From Escallonia rubra (Eukaryota > Streptophyta > Magnoliopsida > Escalloniales > Escalloniaceae), in NCBI GenBank assembly GCA_033065855.1, contig JAVXUO010001410.1, forward strand, positions 1-64,000: DNA of 64,000 nucleotides. The letters are read 5' to 3'. A model generated the notes under the pieces. The model was not told the DNA's origin and made no database searches. It saw only the letters and a list, made by a program, of their open reading frames with translations. Position 1 is the stretch's first letter. Each line of letters starts with the position of its first letter. Below, piece after piece: positions 58,483 through 64,000 of the stretch. The translations under genes were made by a program, and so were the position numbers.

Positions 58483-58714
58483 TGTTGTTGTCAAGGAATA
58501 AGTTATCGTCTTCATCATTCAAGTGAGAGAATTTTTTTAGAAAGGGTAATTTCAAAGTCTCTCTAGTTGTATCCTATATATGAAAGTGATTAGGGTGAAA
58601 GTAATCAGTAGCTCTGATTATGTTTTCCATATTTCTTCGCTCTTCCTCTCTTCCTTCTATCTAAAACCCAGTAGCAATTTTCTACTGCCGTCTTATTTGT
58701 TATAAGGTCTAACA
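58483..58714 (+). mobile_element. Short 3' LTR of the copia fossil
   Basis: A 0.23-kb stretch from TGTTGTTGTCAAGG to AAGGTCTAACA directly after the purine-rich tract; the 5' partner is absent. The exact first base is uncertain by a few bases. Confidence 0.6.
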
Positions 58715-58749
58715 AAAAAGAATCATCAAGACCACCAAATCTCACTCAC

Positions 58750-58989
58750 CTTGAATATATTTTCAGACTCCACCATTGTTTTCAGGTCTTCTGCGCGGGG
58801 TAACATGTCCAAGCCCTCCGAAGCAGCTTGTTCTTTGGCGTGTTTTGCAGCTTCCTCTTTGGCTTGCTTTGCAGCCTCCTGCTGGAGTTTTACTTCTTTC
58901 AGTGACATGATAATTGCGTCCATGGCTGACGACTGAAGTCCCCTGGCCTCAATCGGGAGAATCACCTCCTTACATTCTTCTGCTGCACG
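58750..58989 (-). CDS. Probable exon encoding an Ala/Glu/Lys coiled coil (80 codons)
   Basis: Acceptor TTGAGCAG precedes 58989 and the strong donor GTGAGTG follows 58750. In phase 0 it reads RAAEECKEVILPIEARGLQS, then MDAIIMSLKEVKLQQEAAKQ with three AKEEAAK-like heptads, then LKTMVESENIFK. The heptad-like spacing of hydrophobic residues suggests a coiled coil. Both ends are phase 0, so it can splice to exon 60682-60795 upstream and exon 36675-36773 downstream. Function unknown; there is no frame damage. Confidence 0.62.
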
Positions 58990-59397
58990 CTGCTCAACAA
59001 GTCCGACAAGAAGAAAGGGAATAACTTATAGCACTAAGTCAATAGCAACAATATTGTTGTCAAATCTGTTGGTTTCTTATGGGTCGTAACTCAGAATCAT
59101 GACTTAATCGGAGTGTGTCCACAAATGCAAAGTTGGCTACTTGGTTTATGTGCATAATAACTTTAGCTAGTTCTTCTAGTAATTCGAGTAGGAACTATCA
59201 AAGGCAGCCTGTTACCTTGATTTCATACAAATACAACTATATAAGCATATACAAAAATACAGGATAAAAGCAAGTTGTCTTGAGAGTAATGACCAAGGAC
59301 CATGTTATTTAAATATGTTGTCATTTTGAAGCAATTTATTAGTCCATATATGTTGGCCTTCACACATGTACGTCTTACGTACTATCTTTTAAGATTA

Positions 59398-59755
59398 ACT
59401 AAAACCTATGTTACTTGGATTCGGTACTCGTGTCCACGTCAGTTACGTGTCAAGTATTGAATTTGTCTGTTCTTTAGAACACAAGACATGGGGACACGGC
59501 AAAGTACTTCTGTTCATTGTTACATTTTTATTTATTTCTAAGGTAAAATGGCATTTTAAATGACGTACACGGTTCTATCTAAGAACTTCTCTCGTCTCAA
59601 AGCAATAATGAATTAAAAGAACATTATAATGTAGTGTTCATAGTCGCGTATCTATGAGATGTGTCAGACACATATCCCATAGCCACGCCGAGTGTCGAGC
59701 TTCCAACACGGGTAATTCATGCATTCTGAAGAGTCCATGTAACATAGACTAATAC
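59398..59755. mobile_element. hAT MITE, 342 bp, in a probable intron
   Basis: The element spans 59406-59747, from CTATGTTACTTGGATTCGG to GAGTCCATGTAACATAG, with inner GTGTCCAACAC-type phrases. Flanks are ACTAAAAC and ACTAATAC (7 of 8), consistent with a hAT duplication. No coding capacity. Confidence 0.85.
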
Positions 59756-60681
59756 AATTCTCGGACACTATTCCCGATTTCCAAAATTGGCATGCCGATT
59801 CTTGATTTGAAAACCACAATGGAGTTTGCAATTTTGACAACAAGTGTACAACTACCTTATTTTTCCCCTTTGCAACTGCGCAATGCAGATGCTGCTTCCA
59901 AGTGGCTTTGCCTATGGATGAATGCTGCTGAATTAATTAATAATTAGATCCCAAAAACTTGCAACTGTGGTGAATTATCTCAAACTACCCACATAAACTA
60001 AGAAGAAGAATACAGTAGAAAGGTCATGCCTGATACCAACAAACACAAAATAAAAAATATGTAAAAACCGATAATAGACAGGCAGCAATGGTTGGAAAGA
60101 ATAACAAGTGACAGGCATCATATACCAGGGGTAAGACAATGACAAAATAAGAACGACAATAACGGTTTTCAAGGGCGATGATTGACAGCTGAAATAAATG
60201 ACAGGCATCAAATACCACAAACAGAAAGCACTTTGAGAAAACATATAACATGATGCATACAATGTTACCAGGACAAACAATCTGCCCAAACTTCTTGTAG
60301 CAAGAAGAAGGAAATAGAAAAAAAGGTATGGAGATGCAGTTTACAAATTTCAGAAATTACAGTATGTTGACTACAATTAAAGCTTGCAACAATAAATAAT
60401 GGTGCCTAGAAAAGGAGAGGAAAAAAACCAAGAGGTAGGCATTAAAAAAAAGTGAACCAAAAATTTATACATGGAAATTCTGCCTCTAGTCTAGTAAAAA
60501 AGGTTCCCTTACAAACTAATTGCTCGATAACGGTTACAACTCGTGAAAACAAACAGCAGCAGAACAACTAAAGTACAATCAATGCTATGCATTTGGCCCT
60601 GACACTTGTGAATATCTCCTCGAAAGCTCCAGTTTATCAGGAACCAGTAAGTTACCAAATACATAAAGTTTGCGATGATAC
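59756..60681. other. Probable intron sequence, no gene
   Basis: The stretch between exons 58750-58989 and 60682-60795. It includes a repeated phrase ATAAATGACAGGCATCAAATACC / AAGTGACAGGCATCATATACC (about 60107 and 60195). The 104-codon open frame on the - strand is hydrophobic and has no family resemblance. Confidence 0.5.
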
Positions 60682-61128
60682 CTCGATGCCTCTGGTATTT
60701 CCGGTCATGCACTCAGGCACATCAATATGACAAATCCGTCCAAATTTGATCAGTAGATCCTTGAAACTAGAGTCATACCGAAGGTCAACCAATACCTAGA
60801 AATCGAAAGCTGTATCAGGGCCTACCATAACCTTTCTAAGCTACCTTCCTCAAACCAAACTAAACTATCAGTAAAAATCATCAGTTCTGTTAATTCTACA
60901 TACTCGATGATTTCCTTCATCTGCAAAACCCCTTACAGACTCATCCAAACACGCTGAATCTTCAAGACGGGAATCTAAAGCCATATAAACTGCCTCTGAA
61001 TCTGTCACATAAGCATAGTTAAACAACCGCATTTGTATGCAAAACTTATAGACCAACAAAAGTAACATGGAGACGGAAAAAGAAGCATTACCTAGTGAAA
61101 CCTCGCTCCCAATAGACGAACAAAGCAT
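60682..61128 (-). CDS. First three coding exons of an unrecognised host gene
   Basis: Exon 1 runs from ATG at 61128 to 61092 (donor GTAATG), exon 2 61001-60904 (acceptor GTGACAG, donor GTATGT), and exon 3 60795-60682 (acceptor TTTCTAG, donor GTATCA). Phases fit: exons 1 and 2 together make 45 codons, exon 3 makes 38. The protein starts MLCSSIGSEVSLDSEAVYMA and later reads VLVDLRYDSSFKDLLIKFGR and ICHIDVPECMTGNTRGIE. An in-frame stop lies upstream of the ATG in the same exon, supporting this start. I do not recognise the family. Its likely continuation is the coiled-coil exon at 58750-58989 and perhaps the DUF6598 exon at 34277-35044. No lesions are seen, so the gene may be functional. Confidence 0.62.
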
Positions 61129-62170
61129 TGTCAATTGCGCACCCAATATCAATAGGACAAGAATCTTCCTGTCTAAGTAGCTTCACTCAGAGACTATACT
61201 AGATGCTTGTTCTAATTGAGTTACTCAAGTTCCACAAGTAACAAACATACAAAGACAGTGAAAAAGCAGAAACCTTTTTCAATTATTGTTGCAGAACTCC
61301 ACAGAATTCCTAACGTTTACCAAGAACTATCCTTTTCAACAACAATAAAGAAGGAAAAAAACCCAACTTTGAACGTTTATCGAGCTTCATTCAAAAAAGA
61401 TTCTACTTGCAATTGTTGTAATTGATGATGCAGAGCAAGAGATTGCTGAAAGATAGAACTTTTCAATCAAAATATGCGATATAAACAACCAAACAAAAAG
61501 AGGTTAACGAGCACAAGATCTTTTCAATCTCTTCTTTGAAGATATAATCCACGCCAACAATATCAAGATTTTTGTATTCCTCTTTAACCCCGTTGATTCC
61601 TTTTCTTCAACGTACGAAATTCAGCTCTAATAAGAACATCCGCCACTGCCAGTAAGAGAGATGGGCCGGCGGCCGGTGGTTTTGGATTCTTCAGTATATA
61701 GGTGGGGCCAAGTGGGACTGGGCTAAAAGGAGTAGAAAATCACCCGGAATTGTGTGAACTGTGAAGGAGAAACCCAGCCCATCCGCTGGATTGGATCCGG
61801 GTCCTATGGATTCATATTCACTTCAACAGTTGTTCATATTTGACCCACTTACTCCCTTCGGGTCAACCGAGAAACGGGTCCTTTTTCTCTCATGGTTGCT
61901 CCAATCAAGTGAACATCCATTTAGCCATTTCAATAATGTTTCAAATTAGGTTAAGTTACAATATTGGCACTTCAAGTTTTGTACAATTGTTCTAAATTGC
62001 CCTTCATCTTTGAAGAAATTTTGCATCAATCCTTTAAGTTTGGTTCTATCCACAAAGTGGTCCTTAGTCCTCTATGTTTGATTTGTTTGAGGACTAAAGA
62101 TGGAAAACGAAAACCTAGAATCTAAGAAAAACATTGTTCCCAACCTATTATGGTCTCACCCAAAGGTCCA
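61129..62170. promoter_or_regulatory. 5' untranslated and upstream region of the host gene
   Basis: 61129-61640 is the likely leader/promoter side of the - strand gene; a CT/AG-rich stretch is present but no unambiguous TATA box. 61640-62170 has no recognised gene; two short open frames are unsupported. Confidence 0.4.
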
Positions 62171-62559
62171 TGGGGTCCCATTTTGCATGAGACATCCGCA
62201 CAAGCAACAGTCATTTTCAACGCTTTCAACCTGTCAAAGCGTGCACGCTCAAGTCACGTGCACTTCTCACTTTCGTGACGTTACTTCGTCACTAAGAAAC
62301 TCATTCTTGCGCGACGCCTCATCACGCTTCGACCGTCGCACTTCAAACGTCGTCCGTCGGTGCGCCATGGCACTTGCCCAAGGTGGTTGGCCTTGGCCTC
62401 CCCCTTGGGTCGGCCTCGGCCTTGGCCTTCCCCTTGGGGTCAGCCTCGGCCTCCCCTTGAGGATGGCCTTGGCCTTCCCCCGAGGGTTGGCCTTTGGCCT
62501 CCATCCTTAGCACCTTCACTACTCCTCAATGGACCATGACCGTCTGTGACCCTCGTTGT

Positions 62560-62690
62560 CCATCACCCGGACGTCACTCCGCGACCTCGTCGCCCGAACG
62601 TCACTCCGCGACCCCGTCACTCCGGACGTCATTCCGCGACCCCGTCGCTCGGACGTCACTCCGTGACCCCATTGGACGTCGCCCGCGCCC
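62560..62690. repeat. 27-bp tandem repeat
   Basis: About four units of the type CGGACGTCACTCCGCGACCC. Confidence 0.8.
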
Positions 62691-62799
62691 ACGGTGCCAA
62701 CTCCGCGACGCTCGTCATCCGTCGCCCAGGTGCCGTCTCTATGAACCCAGTCGTCAGCGTCTAGACGCCGCACTCCTCCACGCCCATGCGCTATGTCGC

Positions 62800-63010
62800 T
62801 GATACAGTTGTGCCCCTAGGCTCTCTGTCACACTACCGTGCCCCCGGCACCATATGCACTATGTCGCGCCACTAACATAGACATGCCCCCGGCACCTCAC
62901 TCACTATGTCGCGCCCATGCGCCGCGCCGCTGATACAGTCGTGCCCCCTGGCTCTCTGTCACAATGTCCTGCCCCGGGCACCATACACACTTCACCGCGC
63001 ATGTGCGCCA
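62800..63010. repeat. Tandem repeat of about 125-135 bp, two copies
   Basis: Phrases GCTGATACAGT, GTGCCCC, GGCTCTCTGTCACA and GGCACCATA recur at about 62800 and 62930, with weaker relatives to 63150. Confidence 0.7.
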
Positions 63011-63224
63011 TCTCCATGACATGTTCCCCGGCACCAGCTATTGTCTCGCGACTGTCGTCGTCGCGCCCATGCCCACTCATTGTCTCGTGTCATTGGCATC
63101 GCGCTCGTGCGCCACATTCATGTTACATGCCCCCCTGGGCACCACACTCACTCACCACACCATGCGCACCTTGCCTTGGTTGTGGAACATGCTTCGATCC
63201 ACTCTCCGGAATGTGCAGCAGCCG

Positions 63225-63560
63225 CGGGGATAGGCGACTCCTCCGGGAAACTATCTCCGCCAGGGAGCTTTTCAACTCCCCTTCCGCCAGGTAGACGGCT
63301 CCTCCGGGATGTTACCTCGGCCAGTCGGGTAGATGGCTCCTCTGAGATGCTACATTGACGCGCTCCGAGTGCTCTGGCACAAGGACTCACCAGCGGGGAT
63401 AGGCGACTCGTCCGGGACACTATCTTCGCCAGGGAGCTCTAAGTGCTCCGGCACTAAAACTCCCTTCCGCCAGGCAGACGGCTCCTCCAGGATGCTACCT
63501 CAGCCTACAGAATAGACGACTCCTCCGGGACACTATCTCTGCCAGGGTGTTTGCGTGACT
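63225..63560. repeat. Tandem repeat around GGCTCCTCCGGGA
   Basis: Diverged units CGACTCCTCCGGGACACTATC / GACGGCTCCTCCGGGATG occur near 63235, 63295, 63333, 63408, 63478 and 63517, alternating two subtypes (ACTATCTCCGCCAGGGAG and TGCTACCTC). Confidence 0.8.
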
Positions 63561-64000
63561 GGCCTACATGCTCCGGCACTGGGGGCTTGCGTCGGCACCC
63601 CTAGGGACTATGACCCCCGGGTCACTCCGAGACGGGAGCAGGTCTTTGGAGGGCATCACGCCTAGTTCACCTGGCAGTTGGGCGTCGGGTCTTCCCCACC
63701 GCTGCCAACCCTATGGGACTCTGCAAGGGCTTGGATTGGAGGCTAGATCAAAGGGTTCTCTGGCCCCACCGACGCTGTGGGAGCCAGTCTTTCCAGACAG
63801 ACAGAGCGACACTGTGCGGGGCAGGCCGGGTGAATATGCGATCCGACAGTCCATGGAGCACCGACACCCGTGAACCCCCCGGTGGCGTGTCACTCCCGAG
63901 GAGCACCACGTGTCGGTTAATGACATCATCATCTCAACCTCTATAAACAGAGGTCTTGAGAATTCATTCACGACGATTGGAACATTTTCAGACTTTTCAC

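Larger units (their letters stand above)
62171..64000 (+). mobile_element. GC-rich tandem-repeat region, probable LTR cut by the window end (fossil)
   Basis: This block is much more GC-rich than its neighbours. It contains a TATA-like box CTATAAACAG at 63941-63950 after a GTGTCGGTTAATGACATCATC stretch, typical of an LTR promoter, and no believable gene. Three repeat arrays lie inside. The body beyond 64000 is not visible, so the family is undetermined. Confidence 0.5.

Noticed and set aside
59975-60289. 104-codon hydrophobic open frame on the - strand as a membrane protein
   Set aside because: It lies between good exons with intron-like composition and repeated phrases; no family resemblance.

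Overview
The window is plant nuclear DNA, almost certainly from a flowering plant with a large, repeat-rich genome. The evidence is FAR1-type Mutator transposase, Ty3/gypsy and Ty1/copia fossils, endogenous caulimovirids, hAT MITEs, and broken copies of recognisable plant genes (HMG-CoA reductase, L-2-hydroxyglutarate dehydrogenase, non-specific phospholipase C, a plastid ribosomal protein). I see no tRNA, rRNA or CRISPR. All calls come from reading the sequence and supplied translations; no database search was run.

Left part (1-9.2 kb): a Mutator-like element carries an Ulp1-type protease on the + strand and a nearly intact MURA transposase on the - strand. They are separated by a 167-bp tandem repeat and followed by a 322-bp x4 satellite. 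Next come a minisatellite that repeats the G-box core CACGTG and five 29-nt hairpins.

Middle (9.2-29.8 kb): nested long-LTR gypsy fossils, including two LTRs in inverted orientation. The LTRs have been invaded by two hAT elements and a Pack-MULE carrying an HMGR fragment. One LTR also contains an intron-less L2HGDH copy.

Right part (30-62 kb): the exons of one probable host gene (or two) lie on the - strand, at 61.1-60.7, 58.99-58.75, 36.77-36.68 and 35.04-34.28 kb. The last exon encodes a DUF6598-like domain. Four introns are phase-compatible; the last junction is unsolved. If this is one gene, a 22-kb intron holds two endogenous caulimovirid fossils, a copia fossil, hAT elements and a cluster of Mutator-like elements embedded in TA microsatellites.

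The most unusual system is this last group: terminal-inverted-repeat elements that start near GGGAGCTGATCC, sit in TA-rich DNA, and in the clear cases have 9-bp target duplications. About 22 copies of a 25-nt palindrome (arms CGTCCGCTAC / GTAGCGGACG) punctuate the group. Some members carry host gene pieces (phospholipase C, plastid ribosomal protein PSRP6); others are only 145-264 bp. The last 1.9 kb is a GC-rich tandem-repeat region with a TATA-like box, probably an LTR cut by the window end.
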